Assembly: GCA_022448645.1 (NCBI GenBank)
Contig: JAKVBZ010000125.1
Coordinates: 1-11,437, forward strand
From: Pirellulaceae bacterium
GTDB lineage: Bacteria; Planctomycetota; Planctomycetia; Pirellulales; Pirellulaceae
Direction: 5' to 3'
Length of the DNA stretch: 11,437 bases
Position numbers and translations under genes: made by a program
In this document: piece by piece, positions 1-6,775 of the stretch
How positions within the stretch are numbered: position 1 is the stretch's first letter
Layout: every line of letters begins with the position of its first letter
Notes under the pieces: model-generated
Database searches by the model: none
Seen by the model: the letters and a program-made list of their open reading frames with translations, nothing else
Told to the model about the DNA's origin: nothing

Positions 1-94
1 TATACGGTAACACGTCCGAAACCCACATGCCACATTCACCCCGCTGCCGGAACTTGTACCAGCTGCGGGTCAACGCTTCGATCTCCACCCTGAG
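1..94 (-). pseudogene. Read-through remnant: end of PSCyt1/PSD1 linker fused to a DUF1501 fragment
   Basis: Reading on in the same frame past the amber stop at 95-97 gives LRVEIEALTR (positions 94-65). This looks like the charged linker that normally precedes DUF1553 in PSCyt1/PSD1 proteins. It is followed by WYKFRQRGECGMWVSDVLPY (about 61-2). That segment does not look like DUF1553. It resembles, from memory, the conserved (F/K)xQxGxxGxWVSxLLPH block in the middle of DUF1501 proteins, whose genes usually lie directly downstream of PSCyt1/PSD1 genes in planctomycetes. The simplest reading is a deletion from the linker into the neighbouring DUF1501 gene, with the join near position 64. The fragment runs off the left edge. 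The frame is certain; the DUF1501 assignment is by motif memory only. Confidence 0.55.
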
Positions 95-1699
95 CTACTC
101 GTCCTTGGCCTCCCAAGCACGCTTTTCCTCCGCCTTGGCAACCGACAAATAGCGAAAACTGCCCATCACATTCCCGGCACCGCCGCTGACTGGTTTCAAC
201 CAGTCGTGTTCATCCATAGCCGGCTTGAACAGCGCGACCAGCCGGTAGTAGTCGCGCTGTGGGATCGGATCAAACTTGTGCGAGTGACAACGCGCACAAC
301 GGATGGTCAACCCCATCACCGACGAACTCAGCACTCGCAGTTGATCGTCGATCACATCCAGTCGGTTCGGCACGAATCCAGTGATACCGGAAAACGTACC
401 GTCAGATGTCATCCGTAGAAATCCAGTCGCGACAAGATTGTCGTACAATTCGCCGGTAATCTCTGCCGCATTTTCGTAGTCCAGCAGCTCATCGCCCGCG
501 ATCTGTTCCAACAGGAATCTATCGTACGGCTTATTGGCGTTGAAGGAACGAATCACGTAGTCACGATAACGCCAAGCATGAGGGCGAATCGGATCACTGT
601 CCTGCACACCTTCCGAATCGCTATAGCCCGCTAAATCTAACCAATACTGCCCCCACCTTTCGCCGTACCGTGGCGATTCTAGAAGAAAGTCAATCCAACG
701 ATCATACGCTGCGGGATCCGTGTCTGCGAGGAATGATTTGATTTCATCGGGTGACGGCGGTAAACCTGTTAGGTCAAAAAAAATTCGCCGCAACAGTACC
801 GCATCGGAAGCTTGTGGCGCCAGCTCGAGGCCTGCTTCCTTAATCTTGCGTAGCACGAAAGCATCAATCGGATTGCGAATCAGATCGGCATCGTCGACGG
901 TTGGAGGCTTAACCTCTTGAGGCGGCTGAAAAGCCCAAAACTGACGATCTTCGTCACTAACCAGTGGATCAGGTTCTGTGCTTGGTGCGTCCGGCATGAG
1001 TTCAACCTCGGTAGCCCCGCTGGCTATCCATTCGGAAAGTAGCTCTAACTCATGGGGCGTGACCGGTTTCACACTGTGGCTGGCAAGCTCTGGCCGTGGC
1101 GGCATTTCCTCAGCAACAATCTTCTGAATCATTAAGCTCGTTGTCGGATCACCGGGCACAAATGCTGGACCAGATTTGCCACCGGCTAGCATCGATGCTT
1201 TCGTACGTAGATCGAGTCCCCCTTGCTGGGTCTGGCGACCATGGCAGGTAGAACACCGAAGCAGTACGATCGGCAAAATATCGTGTTGGTTCAGCGCTAG
1301 CGATTCGTCCGTTTGTTCCGTTCCAAAATGTGCACCACCGTCGATCCAGCGACGAATGATTTTTATCTGCTGGTCAGAAAGGGGTTCCCCTTCACCAGCT
1401 GGCGGCATTTCACCATGTTGAATAACTTCCAGCAGACGACTGTCCCTCGGATTGTCTGCGTCTAAAATTTGGCCAGATTCGCTTCCTTGCCGAATGCCTG
1501 CCGCGCTAGACAAATCCAAGTCAGCCTCACGAAATGCTTCGCCGTGGCAGACGCAACAGTGAGCCTTAAAAATGGGCACCACATCCTGGACAAAATCGAC
1601 CGCAGACTCAGCCCAGGCAAACCGGTAGTCGAACACCGTCGTCGACACAAACACCGCTGCGACTAAAGTGACAAATCGGATTACTACCGGGGGCGCCAT
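95..1699 (-). CDS. Secreted PSCyt1/DUF1549 multihaem cytochrome-type protein, C-terminally truncated
   Basis: Planctomycete-specific family of exported proteins with c-type cytochrome motifs; the substrate is not known. Numbering starts at the GTG at 1702, one codon before the ATG at 1699 chosen here. Residues 1-31 form a signal peptide with a hydrophobic core and an A-W-A end. A first PSCyt1 domain has haem motif CCVCH (49-53) and GEMPP (97-101). A second has CSTCH (150-154) and EEMPP (198-202). DUF1549 spans about 278-497, with LRRIFFDLTGLPP, a W-rich core (RWGQYWLDLAGYSDSEG) and a third motif CARCH (469-473) followed by SHKFDPI. Family members normally continue with DUF1553 to roughly 800-1100 residues; this one stops at 535, inside the charged linker, at a TAG (95-97). 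The frame stays coding-like beyond that stop, so the gene is probably a recent pseudogene, though a shortened haem protein could still be made. No clear ribosome binding site is visible. Confidence 0.88.
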   Translation of the reverse strand: MAPPVVIRFVTLVAAVFVSTTVFDYRFAWAESAVDFVQDVVPIFKAHCCVCHGEAFREADLDLSSAAGIRQGSESGQILDADNPRDSRLLEVIQHGEMPPAGEGEPLSDQQIKIIRRWIDGGAHFGTEQTDESLALNQHDILPIVLLRCSTCHGRQTQQGGLDLRTKASMLAGGKSGPAFVPGDPTTSLMIQKIVAEEMPPRPELASHSVKPVTPHELELLSEWIASGATEVELMPDAPSTEPDPLVSDEDRQFWAFQPPQEVKPPTVDDADLIRNPIDAFVLRKIKEAGLELAPQASDAVLLRRIFFDLTGLPPSPDEIKSFLADTDPAAYDRWIDFLLESPRYGERWGQYWLDLAGYSDSEGVQDSDPIRPHAWRYRDYVIRSFNANKPYDRFLLEQIAGDELLDYENAAEITGELYDNLVATGFLRMTSDGTFSGITGFVPNRLDVIDDQLRVLSSSVMGLTIRCARCHSHKFDPIPQRDYYRLVALFKPAMDEHDWLKPVSGGAGNVMGSFRYLSVAKAEEKRAWEAKDE

Positions 1700-1702
1700 C
1701 AC

Positions 1703-2886
1703 TCTAGAATACCACAGAATAGTCTAATTTCACTACTGTTCGATTTTCCATCTTGCCTCCCATGAAAGCAACTGGCTCATGCTCGCATTTTCACACCTTT
1801 TTTAGACAGCTACTCTCACCGGCGACGCCTTGTCCCAACCCTCATCATTTTGAGATCGTGATAAAACGGATATGCTCTGTAGAACTAAAGGGCTATCGAC
1901 TTTGCAAATACGGTCTACGCATCTCGATGTGTCACCACTTTCTTTGATGACTGACATACGGAAAGGTCCTCCTCCACAGTGCATGGGTAGAGGAGCTTCC
2001 CACATCGTACTGCAGGGATCCGGAAATATTTTCACTACAACCTATATGGCAATGCAGTCCATTCCGACAGGTACGCTACGGCTCTCCACGGCTAACATCT
2101 CTGACGGCACACGGATCCAGATTGGATCTGAAACAGAAATTGTCCGCGCCATACGACGAAAAGTTTTAGGAGGGTCGCTTCATGCAGCTCGTAGAAATCC
2201 GAAGGCTTCGCAATCTACTTTAAACGACCAACCGAAAACTGGTTCTGTGGGGCACATCCACTGGAGATGCCATATTGGTAACACACTTCACTCTATTCTC
2301 TATGGGGACATTGCGCTGCCGTGCGTTAGTCCAATCGGACCTTGGCAGCTTCTACAACTTCCAACAGATGTGGCACCTACGTGCTAATTTTTGGAGTAGA
2401 GTTTCGTCGCAGAAGTGTCCTTCAGAGGAAAGATCACACCTAGATCCTAAATCGAGCGGCTAAATTCCAGAATCACATCTGGTAACGCAACTGACTGTTA
2501 ATCATTGGCTATTAAATCAGACAAATTTATTCATGGCCAATTTCTGCCTCTATCCGTTAACAGCGAGGATTCTTTTCATGTATGGAACTTGTGCGCTGCT
2601 GCGCAGCACGTCCTCGTACCACAGAAGGTGCGCAGCCGCTAACTTGCCTTAGAGCCAGACCGTTCGCTATCTGGCAACGCAATGCTTTGTGTTTCCAAGT
2701 ATTCTCGAGTTGCTTTGAGGCTGTAACACGCAGAGTGCGCTTGTATGTCAGGCTATCCCTTGTTGGTACGGTGCGCGTAGATTCCGGTCCGAGCAGGACA
2801 CATTGGCTACCTGCAGCGCCGAAACAGCAGCCCAGTGGGAATCCCGAAGACAGCCTGATGCAGCATTGCCTGATTTTACGACATTG
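1703..2886. other. Non-coding stretch with no supported gene
   Basis: About 1.2 kb between the start of the truncated cytochrome gene and the region after the aldehyde dehydrogenase. Several 60-170 codon open stretches exist (for example 1872-2387 on plus, 1802-2035 and 2557-2934 on minus), but none has a recognisable motif or a convincing start. Near 2582-2899 both strands are open at once, which argues for chance. Minor structure: a perfect 12-base palindrome at 2597-2608, part of which (TGCGCAGC) recurs at 2629-2636, and a strong AGGAGGG followed by ATG at 2182 that opens only a 13-codon frame. It may be decayed DNA of former genes. I see no tRNA, CRISPR or insertion-sequence end. Confidence 0.5.
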
Positions 2887-2912
2887 TTTCGCCAGGTAGG
2901 TGCGTGGCGAAA
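2887..2912 (-). terminator. Hairpin after the aldehyde dehydrogenase, possible terminator
   Basis: A perfect 8-bp inverted repeat, TTTCGCCA (2887-2894) and TGGCGAAA (2905-2912), with a 10-base loop, begins about 21 bases past the aldehyde dehydrogenase stop on its coding strand. No U-run follows, so it would be an atypical intrinsic terminator or an mRNA 3' end stabiliser. An alternative overlapping stem, GCCAGG (2891-2896) with CCTGGC (2918-2923), competes with it. Confidence 0.4.
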
Positions 2913-2933
2913 TCGATCCTGGCAACTCTGGCA

Positions 2934-4442
2934 TTACAGCTGCAAGGTGACCGCTTTGGTTTCAGTATAGAGTTCGATCGCTTCATGTCCCATTTCTCTT
3001 CCCCAGCCTGATTGCTTGTAGCCACCAAAGGGCAATGCGGCATCAAATACGTTGTAGCAATTGATCCACACGCTTCCGGTCCTTAATTTCTTGGCCAGCC
3101 GGTGTGCTTGGCCGACGTTTTGCGTCCAGACCGCAGCGGCCAGTCCGTAGATACTATTGTTAGCAGCCGGGATTAATTCTTCCGGATCGTCGAACGCCAG
3201 AGCTGCAACCACCGGTCCAAAAATTTCTTCTTGGATCACCTGCATCTCTGGCTTGGTATCGACGAGGACGGTTGGCTCGACAAAATAACCGGCGGCGTCA
3301 CTCCGTTGGCCACCGATGACGGCCCGCGCCCCGTCACGAAAGCCGGATTCAAGATAGCTGCACACCCGATCTTGTTGGATTTTAGAAACCATAGGACCCA
3401 TCCCCGCGTCCGGGTGCATGCCCGGTCCTAGTTTGATTTGACTAGCCTGTTCTGCTACGCCAGCGACGACCTCGTCAAATTGGCTACGGTGGACGAAGAG
3501 GCGTGATCCCGCGCAACAGCACTGGCCGTGATTGAAGAAGATGGCATTCGCTGCACCGACGATGGCTGTGGACAAATCGGCATCGGGAAGAATGATGTTG
3601 GGGCTCTTCCCACCTAATTCGAGTGTTACCTTCTTGAGATTTGTTTCCCCAGCCGCTTTGACAATTAGTTTGCCTACTTCGGTCGATCCGGTGAAGGCAA
3701 CTTTGTCGACATCGGGATGGGCTGCCAAGGCCGCGCCAGCTGTTTCTCCAAAACCGGTGATCATGTTGACCACACCGGCTGGAAATCCAGCTGCTTGAAT
3801 CAATTGGCCTAACCGCAGCGCACTGAGTGGTGTTTCTTCAGCGACCTTCAGGACGATGGTGCAGCCGGTCGCCAGAGCGGGACCAAGCTTCCAAGCGGCC
3901 ATAAGTAAAGGAAAGTTCCAAGGAATGATTTGGCCGACCACACCAACGGGCTCGCGCAGCGTATAGGAATGAAATTCGGCACCGGGCATGTAGGGGACCG
4001 AAATTGGAATGGTGTTCCCTTCGATTTTGGTTGCCCAGCCTGCCATGTAACGAAATAGGTCAACAGCTAAGGGGACATCAGCAGCTGCAGCCACGGCTCG
4101 CGGCTTACCATTGTCCAAAGATTCGATTTCTGCAAATTCGTCGACATGTGTTTCAAGCAGGTCGGCCAGCTTCCAGAGCAATTTGCCACGTTCAGAAGGT
4201 GTCATGGCAGGCCAGGGGCCGCTTTCGAAGGCTTGTCGTGCTGCTGCAACGGCGCGCTTCACGTCGGCAGCATCTCCCTCCGAGACATTCGCCAGAAATT
4301 CTCCATTCGCCGGGTTGGTAACCTCAAAGGTCTTGCCGGATTCCGCAGCAACCCATTCTCCCCCAATCAGAAGTTTGTGTTCTTGGCCGACAAAGGACTG
4401 TACGGCAGAGCTGGCTTGGGGGACCTCCGTAGTTAACAACAT
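2934..4442 (-). CDS. NAD(P)-dependent aldehyde dehydrogenase (ALDH1/2-like)
   Basis: Oxidises an aldehyde to the acid with NAD(P)+, most likely in the cytoplasm because no signal peptide is seen. The 502 residues match the usual family length. Visible motifs in order: PWNFP (174-178, oxyanion-hole Asn176), the cofactor lysine segment LKVAEETPLSAL (Lys199), the nucleotide-binding turn FTGSTEVGK (250-258), the general base in LELGGKSPN (Glu275), the nucleophile in GQCCCAGSR (Cys309, middle Cys), EEIFGP (405-410) and the C-terminal PFGGYKQSGWGRE. The Lys199 motif reads KV where most relatives have KP. The start is supported by a GAGGGAG site (4451-4457) eight bases upstream. The sequence is closest in style to retinal, betaine-aldehyde and general aliphatic ALDHs; the substrate cannot be set from sequence. 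A short membrane-type ORF overlaps its start by 10 bases. The gene has no defects, unlike both of its neighbours. Confidence 0.96.
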   Translation of the reverse strand: MLLTTEVPQASSAVQSFVGQEHKLLIGGEWVAAESGKTFEVTNPANGEFLANVSEGDAADVKRAVAAARQAFESGPWPAMTPSERGKLLWKLADLLETHVDEFAEIESLDNGKPRAVAAAADVPLAVDLFRYMAGWATKIEGNTIPISVPYMPGAEFHSYTLREPVGVVGQIIPWNFPLLMAAWKLGPALATGCTIVLKVAEETPLSALRLGQLIQAAGFPAGVVNMITGFGETAGAALAAHPDVDKVAFTGSTEVGKLIVKAAGETNLKKVTLELGGKSPNIILPDADLSTAIVGAANAIFFNHGQCCCAGSRLFVHRSQFDEVVAGVAEQASQIKLGPGMHPDAGMGPMVSKIQQDRVCSYLESGFRDGARAVIGGQRSDAAGYFVEPTVLVDTKPEMQVIQEEIFGPVVAALAFDDPEELIPAANNSIYGLAAAVWTQNVGQAHRLAKKLRTGSVWINCYNVFDAALPFGGYKQSGWGREMGHEAIELYTETKAVTLQL

Positions 4443-4603
4443 TTGTATTTCTCCCTCGGGTACTGCTGGTTCACCGGTTTCTCGGCGACACCAAGCAAGC
4501 GTGTGACTAAATGGGCAAGATAAGCGATCATTAAAGCAACCACAAATTGTAACATGGTGACAGTCGATCGAAAGTCGGTGAAATTGGCTCTGGAAAATCT
4601 CAT
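4433..4603 (-). CDS. Possible small membrane protein overlapping the aldehyde dehydrogenase start
   Basis: A 56-codon frame from the ATG at 4603, or 40 codons from the ATG at about 4555, ends at TAA 4433-4435, inside the first codons of the aldehyde dehydrogenase (10-base overlap). It encodes one clear hydrophobic helix (MLQFVVALMIAYLAHLVTRLLG) followed by a short polar tail. The overlap is the kind seen in translationally coupled pairs, and the tail codons contain the dehydrogenase ribosome binding site. Neither start has a visible ribosome binding site, and I recognise no family. It may equally be the leader of the dehydrogenase transcript, open by chance. Confidence 0.25.
   Translation of the reverse strand: MRFSRANFTDFRSTVTMLQFVVALMIAYLAHLVTRLLGVAEKPVNQQYPREKYKCC
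4451..4457 (-). promoter_or_regulatory. Ribosome binding site of the aldehyde dehydrogenase
   Basis: GAGGGAG on the minus strand, eight bases before the ATG at 4442. It is the clearest Shine-Dalgarno match in the window and fixes the start of this gene. Confidence 0.7.
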
Positions 4604-4707
4604 GACGATTTGGAGTCTAAAAGGCAAGTGACATTCCTGCGTCTACCTTCCCAACTGGAGTCAAACGCAGCCAGATGAGACATCACCCTTTGCTGCTAAT
4701 GACTCCG

Positions 4708-4733
4708 ACCTCGTTTTAGTACGAAAAAGAGGT
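4708..4733 (-). repeat. Imperfect palindrome downstream of the nuclease relic
   Basis: ACCTC and GAGGT pair at the ends; inside, TTTT pairs with AAAA around a central GTAC, with one mismatch on each side between the blocks. It lies about 80 bases past the reconstructed stop of the TnpB/Cas12f-like relic. IS200/IS605 elements carry subterminal hairpins at this end, so it may mark the former right end of the element. This is inference; no matching left-end hairpin was found. Confidence 0.35.
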
Positions 4734-4796
4734 GGTTAGTGAGCGTTTTACTGACAGCTAAAGCTGATTTATACGACACTTCTCATCTTCCGGCAC

Positions 4797-4838
4797 CACA
4801 GGCGTGCTGTGTATTACTTTAGATCTCTTTCGAGATCT
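4797..4838 (-). ncRNA. Hairpins at the 3' end of the nuclease relic, possible guide-RNA scaffold remnant
   Basis: On the minus strand, AGATCTC and GAGATCT form a perfect 7-bp stem capped by a GAAA (GNRA) tetraloop (4821-4838). It overlaps the last sense codons of the reconstructed nuclease frame and ends four bases before its TAA. A second 5-bp hairpin (CACAG/CTGTG, 4797-4811) follows at once, and a third small one (CAGC/GCTG) sits at 4755-4766. TnpB-associated omega RNAs are known to overlap the 3' end of tnpB and run to the element's right end, so position and strand agree with that. Short stems also arise by chance, and no guide boundary can be placed. Confidence 0.3.
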
Positions 4839-5506
4839 TTCACTGCAAGGTTCTGGGGAAGAATTATAGTCAGGATCTTCTTCATTGTCATCACAGTTTG
4901 GACACGTAAAAGGACATACGTCATCATCCTTCGGTTTGTTCTTGTCGCGAACATCTCTTGTAAACTCGTTGTTAATGTGGCCACAAGCAAAGCAGCGTCA
5001 TGATGTAAATTGAGGATCGACTTTTTCTATCACAATCCGAACTTCTTTTGCCTTGTATTGAATGAATTCCTGTAACTCATGATACCGCCAGCGTTCTCCC
5101 AAAAATAATCCCGCAAGACTTTCTTTTATCACTTTCAGATATTCATTTGAATTGTGACAGCTTCGTGTTTGATTGCAAAATTGATCAACCTTCTTGAAAT
5201 TTGATGGTTGAGTGTTTTGCAAGCATTATTGATTTTACCTTCCAGCTTTTAAAGTGGTTTTAGTCGTTGTTTACTTCCATGTCCGACTCGACATGTGTCT
5301 TTAACAAAAGAATCTTTTCCACCATTAGCAATCTGCTTTCGACGGACAATTGTTTATGATTGCAAACGACGCAGCTGTGCGGAAATTGGCCCAAATCCTC
5401 TCCTGCCGATACGTGCTTTTTTACTGTTACTAACGGCTGCAAAGAGAGGGCAGCTGTATCCTAAATCTAGCGCGGCGGCCGGTTTCGCCACCAGCCCCCT
5501 GAGCAT
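4814..5506 (-). pseudogene. Decayed RuvC half of a TnpB/Cas12f-type RNA-guided nuclease
   Basis: Relic of an RNA-guided DNA nuclease with five lesions. RuvC-I reads ALDLGYSCPLFAAVSN (Asp at 5465-5467). Next comes an arginine/lysine-rich part ending GHGSKQRLKPL, then KLEGKINNACKTLNHQ, ISRRLINFAIKHEAVTIQM at RuvC-II, ERWRYHELQEFIQYKAKE, KVDPQFTS, a zinc ribbon (RCFACG, then CPNC), RuvC-III DPDYNSS (Asp at 4869-4871) and the tail QNLAVKDLERDLK with TAA at 4814-4816. Lesions: TAA 5354-5356; TAA 5249-5251 (probably a former Glu codon); loss of one G at 5143/5144, which removes the RuvC-II Glu codon; TGA 4998-5000, where relatives usually have Gln; and one extra C in the run at 4855-4858. The first and last segments share a frame. 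The N-terminal half is absent: nothing similar is seen above 5506, and the HAD gene begins at 5631. The region is more AT-rich than its neighbours, which suggests transfer. Transposon TnpB is more likely than Cas12f because no CRISPR repeat is visible. Confidence 0.9.
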
Positions 5507-5630
5507 GCTGCCAGTTGGCAGGCTATTGCACCAACGTTATGCTTCACTGCACAAACGATCGTGCGGACTAGGACTAGAAAGTTCGCTTCCCAACAAACAT
5601 TTGTTGCACCTACCACACTTCCCCGATACC

Positions 5631-6299
5631 GTGAACACAACACGCACTTCATCCCTTGTCGCAGTCGTCTTCGATCTGGACGGCCTGATGTTCGACACCG
5701 AGACCCTGTATGCCGAAACGGCCCGACAGATCCTAGAACGTCGCCAAAAACAACTGACGGACGACCTACTTCATGACATGATGGGCCGCAAAAGTGACGA
5801 ATCGCTGGCCATCATGATCGAACGGCGGCAATTGTCCGACACGGTTGAACAACTTCGCAACGAAACCGATCAGATCTTTGCCGAACTGATTAAAACGGAT
5901 CTGGTCCCGATGAGAGGACTTTGGGAATTGCTTGACGCCTTGCAGTCTCATCAGGTCCCATTGGCCATCGCAACCAGTAGCCGTCGCAATAACGTGGATC
6001 CTATCCTGGACAAATTTGAGATTCGCCCACGATTTCAATTCGTCCTGACATCAGAAAATGTGAAAAACGGCAAACCTCATCCGGAGATTTACCTGACTGC
6101 TGCCGAACGACTAGGAATGCCAACTCGCAACATCATGGTACTCGAAGACAGTCAAAACGGCTGCAGATCTGCAGTAGCCGCCGGCACCATGGCGGTGGCT
6201 GTTCCCGGAGAACACAGCCGGCATCATGATTTTTCGGGAGCAGCGTTTATCGCCGATGGACTTGATGATGAACGGATCTGGCAGGCCTTGGGAATCTAG
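5631..6299 (+). CDS. HAD-superfamily hydrolase (beta-phosphoglucomutase/phosphatase type)
   Basis: A 222-residue cytoplasmic haloacid-dehalogenase-like enzyme acting on a small phosphorylated metabolite. Motif I is FDLDGLMFDTE with nucleophile Asp15 and Asp17; motif II is IATSS (Ser116); motif III is the Lys of KPHPE (Lys148); motif IV is LEDSQNG (Glu172-Asp173). The helical cap between motifs I and II is about 75 residues, as in the beta-phosphoglucomutase/phosphoglycolate phosphatase group (subclass IA). The frame is open back to 5295, but that extension is antisense to the nuclease relic and has no HAD content. I chose the GTG at 5631, which gives the normal family length and places motif I close to the N-terminus. 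No ribosome binding site is obvious there. The substrate cannot be assigned. Confidence 0.92.
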   Translation: MNTTRTSSLVAVVFDLDGLMFDTETLYAETARQILERRQKQLTDDLLHDMMGRKSDESLAIMIERRQLSDTVEQLRNETDQIFAELIKTDLVPMRGLWELLDALQSHQVPLAIATSSRRNNVDPILDKFEIRPRFQFVLTSENVKNGKPHPEIYLTAAERLGMPTRNIMVLEDSQNGCRSAVAAGTMAVAVPGEHSRHHDFSGAAFIADGLDDERIWQALGI

Positions 6300-6775
6300 T
6301 TTGTTGGCTTTGTGACGAATCAACCAGAAGTCTGGCAATGTGTCCCTGTGGAAACATATTCTTTTCGTATGATTCCGCGGAAGCGTAGTGTCGAAGAATC
6401 TGAGTGGAAGTCTCTCTCATTGACATCCTTAAGAAGAAGTAGGAGGAGCCATTCGAATCCCTGAAGAGTCCCCAGAACAAAAGTGAGGTTTCCCACGTGA
6501 GTGGTATGGGACACTATCCTTCAGAATCTTGAAAAATACCTCAAACCCACGATGAGCACCGTCGACTCACTTGTGCAGCCACGAGCCATCCCAATGGAGA
6601 CAGGCGACTATTGGTCTATCTTTCTATAGTTGGTCAATTTGAAATTTAAAGTGGTTCCCCTAAAGCCTCGTTTTCATTGCCACAGTTTTTCACTTTCTAC
6701 TGCTTGCGGACCGCGTTCGTGAGCTATATGGTAGATTTGCTTGGGTCTAAGATTAAATCGTTATGGAGACGTATG
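6300..6775. other. Intergenic stretch without a supported gene
   Basis: A gap of 476 bases between the HAD gene and the aminotransferase. Minus-strand frames at 6247-6480 and 6320-6514 are open but show no motif, and they overlap each other. A 42-codon plus-strand frame (GTG 6501 to TAG 6627-6629) contains a regular-looking WDTILQNLEKYLKPT stretch but has no ribosome binding site and no family I know. A very short palindrome, CCAGA/TCTGG (6325-6336), lies just after the HAD stop. The aminotransferase promoter must lie here, but I cannot place it. Confidence 0.5.

Noticed and set aside
2168..2223. AGGAGGG followed by ATG at 2182
   Set aside because: It opens only a 13-codon frame that stops at once, with no downstream gene on that strand for it to lead; most likely chance.
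1872..2387. 171-codon plus-strand open frame as a gene
   Set aside because: No recognisable motif, no good start site, and an overlapping minus-strand frame is open in part; not supported without homology.
2557..2934. 125-codon minus-strand frame directly after the dehydrogenase
   Set aside because: The opposite strand is open over nearly the same span, the composition is Cys/Arg/Gln-rich and motif-free, and it contains the hairpin that follows the dehydrogenase.
4998..5000. TGA in the nuclease zinc ribbon as a selenocysteine or recoded codon
   Set aside because: Relatives usually have Gln here rather than Cys, the frame carries four other lesions, and I saw no SECIS-like hairpin placed to serve it. 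A plain nonsense mutation is simpler.
4809..5003. 64-codon plus-strand hydrophobic frame
   Set aside because: It is antisense to the zinc-ribbon and C-terminal codons of the nuclease relic, which explain the sequence better.
4708..5506. A working type V-F CRISPR system
   Set aside because: No direct repeats with regular spacers, no cas1/cas2 and no intact effector in the window; the effector lacks its N-terminal half and is multiply broken.
6247..6514. Minus-strand frames resembling the end of a phage-type integrase
   Set aside because: The resemblance was limited to a vague HYAS-like stretch; no catalytic Arg/His/Tyr set could be placed.
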